Notes: a model not told the origin generated them from the sequence alone. Positions 9,495 through 17,738 are shown, numbered from the stretch's first letter. The stretch is DNA of 64,000 bases from Rhizobium sp. Leaf262 (GCF_001422245.1 NZ_LMMM01000003.1:1-64000); one strand, 5' to 3'. Numbers and translations: made by a program.

Positions 9495-9643
9495 GTTTCG
9501 CGACAGATCGGCCAACGCTGAAATCAAAAGGGAATTTCCGTCGCAAAACTCGGAGTTTCGCGGCCAATTTTTTTGCGACGGCCGACGTCCGTAATGCGCC
9601 AAATGCGGTCGTTGCGCTGCCACAAAACTCTTTATTCTGTGAC
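9479..9643 (+). repeat. Three-copy intergenic repeat, copy C
   Basis: This copy starts inside the last codons of the 395-aa gene and supplies its TAA stop. The opening hairpin is GTCGCGAATCT, CTTA, AGTTTCGCGAC, one mismatch away from the perfect stem of copy B. It then follows copy B closely, with one extra T in the T-run, to the end block TATTCTGTGAC. The DUF1963 gene begins 28 bp after it. Confidence 0.85.
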
Positions 9644-9671
9644 CCTCCTGAATGTCGAAAGAGGATGGAAC

Positions 9672-10664
9672 ATGACCGCATTCGCTGATTTGCTCTCCAT
9701 TCAGCGCGCATGCAACACTTTGAACCTAGACGCGGCGTTGTCGCGCGCGCTCGTCAACACTGCCCGTCCGACAATCTGGCTCCGACACGGTGATCCAGTG
9801 GACGACGCCGCGCTCACTGCGGGGGTAAGTAAAGTGGGAGGCGAGCCTGATCTCCCGCCGGGAATCGCTTGGCCGACGCGTCCCGCACTGGCCGATCCCG
9901 AGGCCACGGCGAACAGGCTCCGCAAGATGCTCGCAAACCGCGGAGGCGACGACGACTTGGCATCGTGCTTAGAATTGGTTATCGACCATCTGGCGTACGA
10001 GACGCCCATGGCCTTTCTCGCGCAGGTGAACCTTTCGGTCATGGCGCGCGAACCCGGCTTCGATCCTTCCCTGCCGGATCGCGGTATGTTGTGGGCGTTC
10101 AATGATCCCTTCGCCGACTGGTATGGTACGCAATCGCCCAGCGGGGGGATTTCCCTGGTGTGGAGTGACGCCGGTGGATTGGAACGACGCACGACACCGC
10201 AGTTAGTGCGAGAGGCTTGGCAAAAGGGGGTAAGCGGTTATGGCTCCCGGATGTCGGAGCCCTGGGAGGCCGACGTCAAGGCTGAGCCGCTTACTCCCGT
10301 CTCTAGCTGGTCAGTCACTCCGCGTCTCAGCCTGCACGCCTATCTTGACCTTAGTGATGAGCGCTTCGAGATGAAGGAGGGCGGCGGTGATCAGCTTGGG
10401 GGATGGGAGGAGCCGATTCAACAAAGAATGCATGGCGAAGTGGAATTGATCTCCACCGGTAAAGCAGACAGCGAACAGGCTTACGCAGAGAGTGTCCTTT
10501 CCGCCGGGGAGCGTTGGCGGCATGTGCTGACAATAAATGCCGAAACCTATCTCTGGCGATTGATGCCGACTTGGGGCGACGGCGCAATGTTCATGTTCGT
10601 AGATGAAGCAGAACTCGAGGCTCGCCGCTTCGATAAAGCAGCGGGAACCTCTCAGTTCACCTGA
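9672..10664 (+). CDS. DUF1963 (YwqG-like) protein, 330 aa
   Basis: The signature of the YwqG/DUF1963 family is present: SKVGGEPDLPPGIAWP near residue 58, then MAFLAQVNLSV near 118 and a DRGMLWAFNDP block near 137. Members are widespread in bacteria, are often found near SMI1/KNR4-type proteins, and have no settled function. There is no signal peptide, so a cytoplasmic protein is expected. The ATG at 9672 has GAGGATGG just upstream. It follows repeat copy C by 28 bp. An SMI1/KNR4-type gene lies 1.1 kb downstream on the other strand, which fits the usual company of this family. Confidence 0.8.
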   Translation: MTAFADLLSIQRACNTLNLDAALSRALVNTARPTIWLRHGDPVDDAALTAGVSKVGGEPDLPPGIAWPTRPALADPEATANRLRKMLANRGGDDDLASCLELVIDHLAYETPMAFLAQVNLSVMAREPGFDPSLPDRGMLWAFNDPFADWYGTQSPSGGISLVWSDAGGLERRTTPQLVREAWQKGVSGYGSRMSEPWEADVKAEPLTPVSSWSVTPRLSLHAYLDLSDERFEMKEGGGDQLGGWEEPIQQRMHGEVELISTGKADSEQAYAESVLSAGERWRHVLTINAETYLWRLMPTWGDGAMFMFVDEAELEARRFDKAAGTSQFT

Positions 10665-10972
10665 GAAGACCCCGGTCTAATCCAATGCATGCCTTTAACA
10701 CGTCAGACGAAAGTCGCTTGATTATGGACCTTCAGCTTACCGACTGCTTCGCACCAACACCGGACACTCGCTTCAATCGACGCATTTTCCGACCTTTGGT
10801 CGAGAGCGGTCCGTCCGTTTTTCGGATTTTCCGGAGCGGCCTCTCTTTCGTGAAGGCGACAATCGAAAGACGCTACGGACCTTGCTAGATGGCGGCAATT
10901 GGGCTCTCTAGCAGTGACCGCTTTACGGGAGATGCGGCCAAGTAAATCGGCGAGTTGTCATAGGAGACGCCC
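10665..10972. other. Non-coding stretch
   Basis: A 67-residue frame occurs on the plus strand, but it has no ribosome binding site and an irregular composition, so I do not call it. A partial dyad (GACCGCTTTACGGGAGATGCGG) lies near 10917. Nothing else stands out. Confidence 0.4.
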
Positions 10973-11554
10973 TTGCAGAGTCTTAAAAATGGACGGTGGC
11001 TGAATGAGCCCACGGAAGCCAATGCTTCTGATGTGAGACTTTCCGTAACGACTGACGCCAACACGGATTTTTGGCGAGAGACACACTATGGCTTTGTGCG
11101 CGACAGCGGCCACTTCTACGCATTCCAGACCGATTGCGATTTCACCGCCCAGGTTCGAGTCCAAGCACATTTTGAACATCTCTACGACCAGGCTGGCCTC
11201 ATGGTCAGGCTCGACGAGAGACGTTGGGTCAAGACCGGGATCGAGTTCTCAGACGGATATGGCTTGCTCGGCAGTGTTCTGACGGATGAAACCTCCGATT
11301 GGGCGACTGGGCGATATGACGGCAACCCAGCAGATTTTTGGATAAGGGTGACAATCCAGAGCGGCGTTCTGAGAATACAAGCTTCAGGCGATGGGCAGAC
11401 GTGGCCATTGGTCCGCCTCTGCCCATTCCCAAAAGCAGACCATTATCTCGTCGGCCCAATGTGCTGCACTCCTGAACGTGCAGGCTTGGAGGTAGGATTT
11501 AGTGAGTGGCAATTGGGGCGGGCCTTGGGCAAAGACCTCCACGACCTGACATAG
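10973..11554 (+). CDS. DUF1349 protein (YesU-like, concanavalin-like fold), 193 aa
   Basis: The pattern FWRETHYGF, then GHFYAFQTDCDF, YDQAGLMVRLDERRWVK, GIEFSDG and WIRVTIQSG follows the DUF1349 family, which adopts a beta-sandwich of the concanavalin A type and is suspected of carbohydrate binding. The length of 193 residues is normal. The start is a TTG at 10973 with TAGGAGA six bases upstream; no ATG or GTG offers a better place. No signal peptide is visible, so the protein is probably cytoplasmic. It is isolated: the next gene is convergent. Substrate unknown. Confidence 0.8.
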   Translation: MQSLKNGRWLNEPTEANASDVRLSVTTDANTDFWRETHYGFVRDSGHFYAFQTDCDFTAQVRVQAHFEHLYDQAGLMVRLDERRWVKTGIEFSDGYGLLGSVLTDETSDWATGRYDGNPADFWIRVTIQSGVLRIQASGDGQTWPLVRLCPFPKADHYLVGPMCCTPERAGLEVGFSEWQLGRALGKDLHDLT

Positions 11555-11628
11555 CTGCCAGAGAGCCTTCCTTAGAGGTAGCGACGTCCGTCTCCTGCGC
11601 AAAAGCGAGGAGATTTTCTCGAGAACGA

Positions 11629-11645
11629 TGCCCGCTTAGGGCCAA
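11629..11645 (+). repeat. 17-bp direct repeat, left copy
   Basis: TGCCCGCTTAGGGCCAA occurs here and again at 12250-12266, bracketing the SMI1/KNR4-type gene. The right copy is part of a hairpin (GCCCGCTT at 12251-12258 with AAGCGGGC at 12267-12274); the left copy is not. Short elements of this look recur between genes in many proteobacteria. Confidence 0.6.
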
Positions 11646-11748
11646 TTGAGGTTTTCCGCTTTGCGCCAATAGGAGACTTCACCACCCACGAGCGAGGGTC
11701 TACAAGAGCTTCTTATTTACCGAGTGGGGGCTAATCCCGGTGGCGCGC

Positions 11749-12222
11749 TTAGTTGCCATTTATGAAGCTGTCGACAACCCATTCAGCAAGGTCCGGCCAG
11801 CGTTGCTCGAACATGTTGTCGTGGGACCAGAGCTCGACACTGCCGTCCGGCAAAAGGCAATAGTAATCGTCGTTGTCTCGGCAAATAGGCAGCCATTCGA
11901 TTGGAACGCCTGCGCGTCTCGCGCCAGCCACGCTCGGAACGATGTTACATCGCCCCTTAATGTCGGAACGAAAATAGAGCAATTCCTTGGTCAGTACGAT
12001 GTTCCCGGCATTCTTGACCAGATAGCGGTAATCCTCGGTGAGCTTGAGGCCGATTTCACCTTCGACATAGTCAATGACATGGTCATCGGGCAGAGGAATG
12101 GGTGAGACAAACCGATCATCCTGTGAAGTCACAAGCGCGACCGCCTCTCGAATTCTGTCTGACTGCATGAACGCCCTCATCGAGGTAACCGCCCCATCAA
12201 CGCCCTCTCGAGCTTTAATCAA
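11749..12222 (-). CDS. SMI1/KNR4 (SUKH) family protein, 157 aa
   Basis: The middle of the protein follows the SMI1/KNR4 pattern: IGLKLTEDYRYLVKNAG near residue 57, a GVPIEWLPICRDNDDYYCL block near 105 and a closing LAEWVVDSF. In bacteria many members of this superfamily are immunity proteins of contact-dependent or secreted polymorphic toxins. No toxin-sized partner is visible next to it, so here it may be an orphan immunity gene or a housekeeping member. The first ATG (12222) was kept; later Met codons at residues 15 and 19 are alternatives. It is convergent with the DUF1349 gene and bracketed by a 17-bp direct repeat. Confidence 0.75.
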   Translation of the reverse strand: MIKAREGVDGAVTSMRAFMQSDRIREAVALVTSQDDRFVSPIPLPDDHVIDYVEGEIGLKLTEDYRYLVKNAGNIVLTKELLYFRSDIKGRCNIVPSVAGARRAGVPIEWLPICRDNDDYYCLLPDGSVELWSHDNMFEQRWPDLAEWVVDSFINGN

Positions 12223-12249
12223 GCATAAGTTATTCGAATTGTGACCGAC

Positions 12250-12274
12250 TGCCCGCTTAGGGCCAAAAGCGGGC
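12250..12274. repeat. 17-bp direct repeat, right copy, within a hairpin
   Basis: This is the second copy of TGCCCGCTTAGGGCCAA, extended by AAGCGGGC to form an 8-bp stem. There is no T-run after it on the plus strand, so it is not a standard terminator. Confidence 0.55.
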
Positions 12275-12293
12275 GTTGTTCAACATTTGAGTG

Positions 12294-12317
12294 AAGGGCC
12301 ACCCGCGGGTAGCCCTT
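12294..12317 (-). terminator. Hairpin downstream of gpt
   Basis: AAGGGC, C, ACCC, GC, GGGT, A, GCCCTT forms a nearly perfect dyad 26 bp past the gpt stop codon. No clear T-run follows, so it is a possible rather than a certain terminator. Confidence 0.4.
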
Positions 12318-12342
12318 TCGACGTCATAAAGATTGCTTGATG

Positions 12343-12840
12343 TCAGCCCGGGGCGCCCTTGGCGATGGGTTCCTGATAGGTGAAGCCCAGATCCCAGGGG
12401 AAATAGATCCATGTATCCTGGCTGACTTCGGTGATGAAGGTATCGATGGTGGGGACGCCTGTCGGCTTGGCGTAGACGCAGGCGAAGTGGGCCTTTGGCA
12501 GCATTTCGCGCACTTCGAGAGCCGTCTTGCCGGTGTCGGTCAGATCGTCCACGACGAGAATGCCTTCGCCTTCTTTTTCCAGCAGTTCCGGCGAGATGCC
12601 CTTGAGCAGCAGCGTATCGCCCTGATTGACGTAATCATGGCGCGTGGCGATGCAGACCGTGTCGATGAGGCGGATGTTGAGTTCGCGGGAGATGATTGCT
12701 GCCGGAACGAGGCCGCCGCGGGTGATGCAGACGATGGCCTTGAAGTCCTGGTTCAGACCGGCCAGACGCCAGGCGAGAGCACGGGCATCACGGTGAAATT
12801 GATCCCACGAAACGGGAAAGGCTTTATCTGGGAGGGCCAT
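12343..12840 (-). CDS. gpt: Xanthine phosphoribosyltransferase
   Basis: The enzyme salvages xanthine and guanine by transferring phosphoribose from PRPP, making XMP and GMP. The 165-aa length matches the Gpt family. The PRPP-binding loop is [15 protein letters not shown] near residues 93-107, and an earlier [10 protein letters not shown] block contacts pyrophosphate. The YFPWDLG segment near the C-terminus holds the conserved Trp used in purine stacking. The start ATG opens [14 protein letters not shown], as expected. The gene stands alone, read toward the accessory stretch, and marks the return to core chromosome. Confidence 0.95.
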   Translation of the reverse strand: MALPDKAFPVSWDQFHRDARALAWRLAGLNQDFKAIVCITRGGLVPAAIISRELNIRLIDTVCIATRHDYVNQGDTLLLKGISPELLEKEGEGILVVDDLTDTGKTALEVREMLPKAHFACVYAKPTGVPTIDTFITEVSQDTWIYFPWDLGFTYQEPIAKGAPG

Positions 12841-12972
12841 GGGGTGTCTACCATCTGGTCAAAATTGTCGATGGCTTTGGCTAATAGCGGCAAGAATGCC
12901 TGAAAAGCAAGCTTGTCGCGCCGCCGCCCAACGAGTTTCTTGCCGCATGTCCCGAAAAGACAGGCGAGGGCT

Positions 12973-13851
12973 TTACGGATTCTTTTCCACGAAAGCGCCG
13001 ATGACGCGGTTGCGTCCGGCATCTTTGGCCCGGTAGAGCGCGGTATCGGCACGACGCAACAATTGCTGCAAACGCTCGCCGGGGCCGGCCTGCACCACGC
13101 CGAAGCTGCAGGTGATGCGACCATGCGGAAGCGGCTCCACATAGCTCGCCTGGAAGGCCGCGCGCAAACGTTCTGCGATTTTCAGCGCGGACTCACCCGA
13201 GGTGCGCGGCAGGACAATGCAGAATTCCTCTCCGCCGATACGGGCCGCTAGATCGTAGGGCCGCAGGGAGTCCTTCACGACTTCTCCAACGATCATCAGG
13301 ACATTGTCGCCGACATCGTGGCCGTAATCGTCATTGATATGCTTGAAATTATCGAGATCGAACAGGATGACGGACAGAGGTTCGTTCGCACGCTCTGCCT
13401 GCGACTGAAGACCCGGAACCTGCTCCGTCAACCAGCGGCGGTTGGCAAGCCCGGTGAGAAAATCCGTTGTGGCCTGATGCTTGAGCTTCTTGGTCAATTC
13501 CTCGACCTGCATCAGCATCGACTTTGTCACATCGGTGACGATGGCGATCTCATCATTGCCGGAAGACTGGATTTTAAGAACGCTTTTGTCTTCGGGGTAC
13601 TTCTTCAGCGCTACGGCCAGATGGTGCAGGGGGCGGATAAAGCGCCATATGGCAAACAGGCAAATGGCAGTCCCGATCAGGGTTGCGGCCAGAATGAGAG
13701 CGAAGACCGGGACGGGGCTGGTCTCGAAGCCGAACAGAAGATGCAAAATCAGGGCAATAAGCGGGACGTGCACGCTCAAAAAGGAGACGAGAAAGATTTT
13801 CGCGATCAGCGATCGTTGAAGCATGGGCATTATCCGTCGACTCTCAGTCAT
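12973..13851 (-). CDS. Membrane-bound diguanylate cyclase (GGDEF)
   Basis: The product makes cyclic di-GMP from two GTP. Two membrane segments lie at about residues 15-37 and 48-70, followed by a HAMP-like helix (RPLHHLAVALKKYP) and a GGDEF domain from about 130 to 285. The active-site motif is GGEEF at 206-210. The inhibitory RxxD site sits exactly five residues before it (RPYD), so product inhibition is expected. No sensor domain of note separates the two membrane helices, so the signal is probably membrane-derived. Several Met codons near the N-terminus leave the start uncertain; ATG 13851 was kept. It is monocistronic. Confidence 0.9.
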   Translation of the reverse strand: MTESRRIMPMLQRSLIAKIFLVSFLSVHVPLIALILHLLFGFETSPVPVFALILAATLIGTAICLFAIWRFIRPLHHLAVALKKYPEDKSVLKIQSSGNDEIAIVTDVTKSMLMQVEELTKKLKHQATTDFLTGLANRRWLTEQVPGLQSQAERANEPLSVILFDLDNFKHINDDYGHDVGDNVLMIVGEVVKDSLRPYDLAARIGGEEFCIVLPRTSGESALKIAERLRAAFQASYVEPLPHGRITCSFGVVQAGPGERLQQLLRRADTALYRAKDAGRNRVIGAFVEKNP

Positions 13852-14321
13852 CTCCGCTGCGCATCTGGCAATGGATCATTCTCTAAAATAGCAAATTTGA
13901 AATCTGCTTCGAAAAAAAGCATTTCGATGGCGAGATATCGGTTAACTTATGATGAGACGTCAATTTTTCAATTCCAGATATCAATTCACGTCTTATAGGC
14001 CGATTTTTGTGATCCTGCTATTTTAGGTGGTGTGCTGTCCCAGCCCTTCCACAAAGTGCAAATCAGGATGCCGGTGGACATGCTTTTATAACAACGGAAC
14101 GCCGGGCCAATAAGCCGGATTCGCCCTGCCTTCCGCGCATCCGAAGCATTTATCTCTTCTTTTACATTAACGTGAAGGCCGAATAAGCCTCTGTATTGAA
14201 TGGACAATCCTTGTTTTCCAAGGCGTTTCCGCTCGTCCGTCATTTTTTGTCAAAAGGCGCATTTTCATGCTTGCGGTATCGAAAAGCTCTGACTATAAGG
14301 GCGCCACACCGCAAGTGTTAC
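13852..14321. other. Non-coding stretch upstream of tRNA-Glu
   Basis: Some 470 bases without a convincing gene. It is more AT-rich near 13880-14000, probably holding the promoter of the diguanylate cyclase, while the tRNA promoter should lie just before 14322. Short frames on both strands lack start signals. Confidence 0.4.
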
Positions 14322-14396
14322 GCGCCCTTCGTCTATCGGTTAGGACGTCAGATTTTCATTCTGAAAAGAGGGGTTCGACTCCCCTAGGGCGTACCA
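14322..14396 (+). tRNA. tRNA-Glu (anticodon TTC)
   Basis: The cloverleaf is complete: acceptor GCGCCCT pairs with AGGGCGT with one G-T pair at the first position. The anticodon stem TCAGA/TCTGA closes the loop TTTTCAT with anticodon TTC, and the T arm is AGGGG-TTCGACT-CCCCT. CCA is encoded at 14394-14396. Confidence 0.96.
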
Positions 14397-14568
14397 CTTC
14401 CTCCCAAACTCTCCCTCATGCTTTTCTACGCCTTGCATTCGTTCGCTATTTTTTGCGTGCGTCCGATGCCTTCCGAGCCGATATCCCAGCCAAACACGGG
14501 TTGAGTTTTGCAGTTGACCCGGCGCGCGCCAGCGCGATTGTAGCGCTGAAATCTTGGAGGAGATATCA

Positions 14569-15012
14569 GTGACATCAGGCATACCGTTTTCCCTTGTCGG
14601 CATCGATCACGTCGTTCTTTTGGTTGATGATATGGACAAGGCACTTCGTTTTTATCACGACGTCCTGGGATGCCGCCCCGGCTATACCTATCCGGCGCTC
14701 GGCATGGAGCAGGTATGGTGCGGCGCATCGCTCATCGTTTTGTGGGACATCACGCATCCGGGCGGGCAGAAGGCGGCACCGCCGGTGGCGGGTGGGCGTA
14801 ATGTGGACCACATCTGCATCGCCACCGGGCCATTCGAGCATGAGGCGCTGCGGGCGCATCTGGAAAGCCACTGCGTGGAAATCCACCGCGAGGCCATGCA
14901 TGGCGGCGCGCGCGGCATGGGCCACTCCTTCTATATATACGATCCCTTCGGCAACATGCTGGAGATCAAAGGACCGGCGGAATATCCGGACGGGCGATCT
15001 GCGGTGGTTTGA
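14569..15012 (+). CDS. VOC (glyoxalase/bleomycin resistance) family protein, 147 aa
   Basis: The protein carries the paired beta-alpha-beta-beta-beta modules of the vicinal oxygen chelate fold. GIDHVVLLVDDMDKALRFYH supplies the first metal-binding His, NVDHICI the second, and NMLEIKGP near the C-terminus the Glu. Such proteins are dioxygenases, isomerases, glyoxalases or antibiotic-binding proteins; the substrate cannot be told from sequence. The start is a GTG at 14569, placed because GGAGGA stands six bases before it; an in-frame TTG five codons earlier lies within that binding site. It follows the tRNA and precedes a lipocalin gene by 93 bp. Confidence 0.85.
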   Translation: MTSGIPFSLVGIDHVVLLVDDMDKALRFYHDVLGCRPGYTYPALGMEQVWCGASLIVLWDITHPGGQKAAPPVAGGRNVDHICIATGPFEHEALRAHLESHCVEIHREAMHGGARGMGHSFYIYDPFGNMLEIKGPAEYPDGRSAVV

Positions 15013-15105
15013 GGCCGCAGTCGAACACGGTTTCATGATGGGCGGCATGCAACCGCGAAGCTGGAATGGCGTTGTTCTGAAAACAGAATTAACGGAGCAT
15101 TAACC

Positions 15106-15636
15106 ATGTCCAGTTTCCTTCGCCCACTTGCCGCCACGCTGGCCTTTTGCGGGCTCAGTGCATGCCTCGTTCAAGAGGCGAAAGCCGAAACGGCGGTGGT
15201 GCCAACGCAACTGTCGCATTATCAGGGTAAATGGCTGGAGATTGGCCGCACGCCGATGCGTTTGACGGATGGCTGCGTCGCTGGCTTCACTATCTATAAG
15301 AAGGGTGCCGCGCCCAACGAGGTGATGGTGCAGGATGGCTGTCGCGAAGGTACGCCGCAAGGCAAACTGAAAACCATTGAAGGCATCGGCACGCTGACAG
15401 ATTACAAGGCGACAAACGCAAAGCTACGGGTGCGATATCCGCTGTTCATCACCTTCAATTATTGGGTCCGCTATCAGTCACCCGACCGAAGCTGGTTCAT
15501 CAGCTCCAACCCTGACATGACGAATCTTTGGATCTATTCCCGTAGCGTGCCTTCGAAGAGCAAGCTGACGGTGATGGTGAAGAAGGCGCAGGAACTGGGC
15601 TACGACACGAGAAAGCTCGAATTTCCGAAGTTCTAA
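15106..15636 (+). CDS. Lipocalin-family envelope protein (Blc-like)
   Basis: Bacterial lipocalins bind hydrophobic ligands such as lysophospholipids at the outer membrane. The N-terminus is a signal peptide of about 29 residues ending AKA-ET. An earlier LSAC at residues 17-20 could instead serve as a lipobox, which would make it a lipoprotein like Blc. The lipocalin G-x-W motif is in HYQGKWLEIGRTP, near residue 42, and NYWVRYQSPDRSWFISS carries the central strands. The 176-aa length is typical. The stop codon touches a short palindromic repeat, and a terminator follows at 15691. Confidence 0.85.
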   Translation: MSSFLRPLAATLAFCGLSACLVQEAKAETAVVPTQLSHYQGKWLEIGRTPMRLTDGCVAGFTIYKKGAAPNEVMVQDGCREGTPQGKLKTIEGIGTLTDYKATNAKLRVRYPLFITFNYWVRYQSPDRSWFISSNPDMTNLWIYSRSVPSKSKLTVMVKKAQELGYDTRKLEFPKF

Positions 15637-15663
15637 AGCGTTTCCATTCAGCAGGGAAACGCC
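15634..15663. repeat. Short GCGTTTCC/GGAAACGC palindrome at a stop codon
   Basis: TAAAGCGTTTCC...GGGAAACGCC begins with the TAA stop of the lipocalin gene. It belongs to a family seen also at 22222-22250, 27443-27590 (twice), 55210-55242 and, in a weaker form, 37764-37786. Confidence 0.65.
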
Positions 15664-15690
15664 TGAGCCCCGATAGCGATATCGTCAAAA

Positions 15691-15715
15691 TGCCTGCGGT
15701 GACGCAGGCATTTTT
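15691..15715 (+). terminator. Terminator after the lipocalin gene
   Basis: TGCCTGCG, GTGA, CGCAGGCA forms a perfect 8-bp stem followed by TTTTT. Confidence 0.9.
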
Positions 15716-15734
15716 GTGAGGAAGATTTCGACAC

Positions 15735-15760
15735 AAAAAATGCCCGCGTTGCCGCGGGCA
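15735..15760 (-). terminator. Terminator after the 299-aa membrane protein gene
   Basis: TGCCCGCG, TTGC, CGCGGGCA is a perfect 8-bp stem. Read on the minus strand it is followed by TTTTTTGTG, and it lies 24 bp past the stop codon of the gene on that strand. With the previous hairpin it separates two convergent genes. Confidence 0.9.
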
Positions 15761-15783
15761 TTCCTTTGAAGAGAGTGATGTGA

Positions 15784-16683
15784 TTATTCCACGACTGTTT
15801 CGCGGCGGCGCTCGGTGTGGGCAGCACCCATGTTGCCGCCGAAGAGTGCAGCAACTGCGCCGAGAAGCAGAGCGCCGAAAGCGACGTAGGAGCCGGTGGA
15901 AACAGCGGTTGCCGTTGCCTGGGCAGCTTCCGTTGCGCGGGTCTTGGCCTGCTCGACGGCCTGCTTGTATTGGGTCTCATACTGTGTGACCTGCTGGCGG
16001 GCCTGATCGACCGGAATGCCCTGTGCGCGGGCCAGTGCATCGGCAGCGCGGTTGCGGGCATCTTCTGCCTGAGCCTGATCGCCCGTCAATGCGGCGCGAA
16101 CGGCGCTGACGGCTGCATCGCGCAGAGCCTGGGGATCATTCCCACCGCTTGCTTCGCGGATACGCTGTTCGATCGTGGAAACCGGGTCGCTGGCATTGGC
16201 GAGCGAAGGCGCTGCGGCTGTCGCGGCAGTTGCTATCGTGGAGCCTGCGCCGGAAAAGACGCTGGTGACGCCGGAAAACGCGCCGCCTACCAGTGCGCCG
16301 ACCGATGTGGTCAGAAGGTAGAAAACGACGAGGGTGGTAACGGCCCAAGAGGTCAGACCATGCAACGCACCCGTGGAGCGTACGACGCGGCCAGACATGC
16401 GGCTGGCGACATAAGCGCCGATAAAGGCTGCGATGATGCCGCTGACGATCATCCAGATGACGGAGCCCATCGACAGCGAACTGGCTGTGGGCGTGTCGTT
16501 TTGCGCGGGGTCTATGACGCCGGCTCCGATGGCCAGGCCCAGCAGGTTCAGCAGCAGGTGCAGGGAAAGCGCAATGGCCACACCGGCAAACACGCCGCCC
16601 CATGATATATTAGTGATGGAATCCCGCAGGACAGGAGCGTGAACGCCGTCTGTGGGTGTCGCATATCTGATCTGATCCGTCAT
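15784..16683 (-). CDS. Hypothetical membrane protein with coiled Ala/Gln-rich segment, 299 aa
   Basis: The protein has about five hydrophobic stretches: near residues 27-50 (GGVFAGVAIALSLHLLLN), 70-95, 110-135, a glycine-rich one at 135-150 and a last one near 265-285. Between them lies a region of about 100 residues (170-260) rich in Ala, Gln and Arg that looks like a long helix or coiled coil. The short C-terminal tail is charged (HTERRRETVVE). The start is MTDQIRYATP at 16683, with AGGAGAG four bases upstream. I do not recognise a characterised family; similar proteins in rhizobia are annotated only as membrane proteins. It is monocistronic, with its own terminator. Confidence 0.75.
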   Translation of the reverse strand: MTDQIRYATPTDGVHAPVLRDSITNISWGGVFAGVAIALSLHLLLNLLGLAIGAGVIDPAQNDTPTASSLSMGSVIWMIVSGIIAAFIGAYVASRMSGRVVRSTGALHGLTSWAVTTLVVFYLLTTSVGALVGGAFSGVTSVFSGAGSTIATAATAAAPSLANASDPVSTIEQRIREASGGNDPQALRDAAVSAVRAALTGDQAQAEDARNRAADALARAQGIPVDQARQQVTQYETQYKQAVEQAKTRATEAAQATATAVSTGSYVAFGALLLGAVAALFGGNMGAAHTERRRETVVE

Positions 16684-16865
16684 TCTACTCTCCTGTAACA
16701 CACGCGGGCTCGCGTTGTGCCACTGAAACGGGCAGAATATGCCTTTGTTCCGCGCTAAAACAGGAAAATCTAATTGTTTTATCAGGCGATTCTCGACTTA
16801 TGATATTTCAATAAATTCAACTCCTTGTGGATATTTATTGAAATAATGCCAGAGCGCGAAAAAGC

Positions 16866-17738
16866 TTAGCGCGCAATGGGTTTTCTGAGCCGTCCGGCGG
16901 CGTCCTGAATATATTGCCAGGCCACGCGACCGGAGCGTCCGCCACGGGTCGTCGCCCATTCCAGTGCCTCATGGTGCAGCGTCTCGCGCGACAGGCCAAG
17001 GTCGAAATAATCGGCATAGCCGTCGATCATCGTCAGATAGTCATCCTGGCTGCATTTGTGGAAGCCGAGCCACAGGCCGAAGCGGTCCGAGAGCGACACC
17101 TTCTCTTCCACCGCTTCAGACGGGTTGATGGCTGTCGATTGCTCGTTTTCCATCATATGACGCGGTAGCAGGTGACGGCGGTTGGAGGTGGCGTAGAAGA
17201 GGACATTGTCCGGACGCCCCTCGATACCGCCATCCAGCGCAGCCTTGAGCGACTTGTAGGCCGTGTCGTCGTGGTCGAAGGAAAGATCGTCGCAGAACAG
17301 GATGACACGTTCATTCGCCGTCTTGAGGAGATCGAGGAGGGCGGGCAGGGTGTGGATATCTTCGCGGTGGACTTCAACGAGCTTCAAGGACGCGCCTGTT
17401 GCGGCGCGCACGTCTTCGTGAACAGCTTTGACCAGCGAGGATTTACCCATGCCCCGCGCACCCCACAAAAGCACGTTATTGGCGGCAAACCCCTCGGCGA
17501 AACGCAAGGTGTTTTCGTGGAGGATATCGCGAACATGGTCGACGCCGCGAATGAGCTGAAGAGCGATGCGATTGGGCCGGGGAACGGGCTGAAGCCAGCT
17601 GTTGGCGGGAGCCCAGACGAAGCAATCGGCGCTATTCCAGTCGGTTTCAATGGGCGCGGGCCCGGCGATCCGTTCCAGCGCATCCGCCAGACGGCGAACT
17701 TCGGCAAGCAGTGCCCTGTTGGTGTCTTCCGGCGTCAT
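16866..17738 (-). CDS. DUF815-type P-loop ATPase, 290 aa
   Basis: The protein is an AAA-like ATPase of the DUF815 family. Walker A is GARGMGKSS at residues 93-101, Walker B is VILFCDDLSF near 151, and a sensor-like FYATSNRRHL block follows near 185. The length fits the family. Its function is unsettled; members are conserved in proteobacteria as cytoplasmic ATPases. The start at MTPEDTNRAL was chosen because AGGGAGA precedes it; the longer frame upstream is Arg/Pro-rich and unlike the family. It is divergent from yajC, and the 230 bp between them should hold both promoters. Confidence 0.85.
   Translation of the reverse strand: MTPEDTNRALLAEVRRLADALERIAGPAPIETDWNSADCFVWAPANSWLQPVPRPNRIALQLIRGVDHVRDILHENTLRFAEGFAANNVLLWGARGMGKSSLVKAVHEDVRAATGASLKLVEVHREDIHTLPALLDLLKTANERVILFCDDLSFDHDDTAYKSLKAALDGGIEGRPDNVLFYATSNRRHLLPRHMMENEQSTAINPSEAVEEKVSLSDRFGLWLGFHKCSQDDYLTMIDGYADYFDLGLSRETLHHEALEWATTRGGRSGRVAWQYIQDAAGRLRKPIAR

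Noticed and set aside
6691..9643. Integron cassette array with attC sites
   Set aside because: The repeats have inverted arms, but I could not find paired GTTRRRY and RYYYAAC core sites, and there is no integrase gene. The cassette-like order is kept only as an open finding.
10685..10888. A 67-codon gene after the DUF1963 gene
   Set aside because: There is no ribosome binding site and the frame is rich in Arg and Ser without pattern, as in non-coding GC-rich DNA.
11555..12342. A toxin partner for the SMI1/KNR4-type protein
   Set aside because: Neither neighbour is long or multi-domain enough, and none has a toxin-like C-terminal domain; the DUF1349 protein is convergent and common elsewhere.
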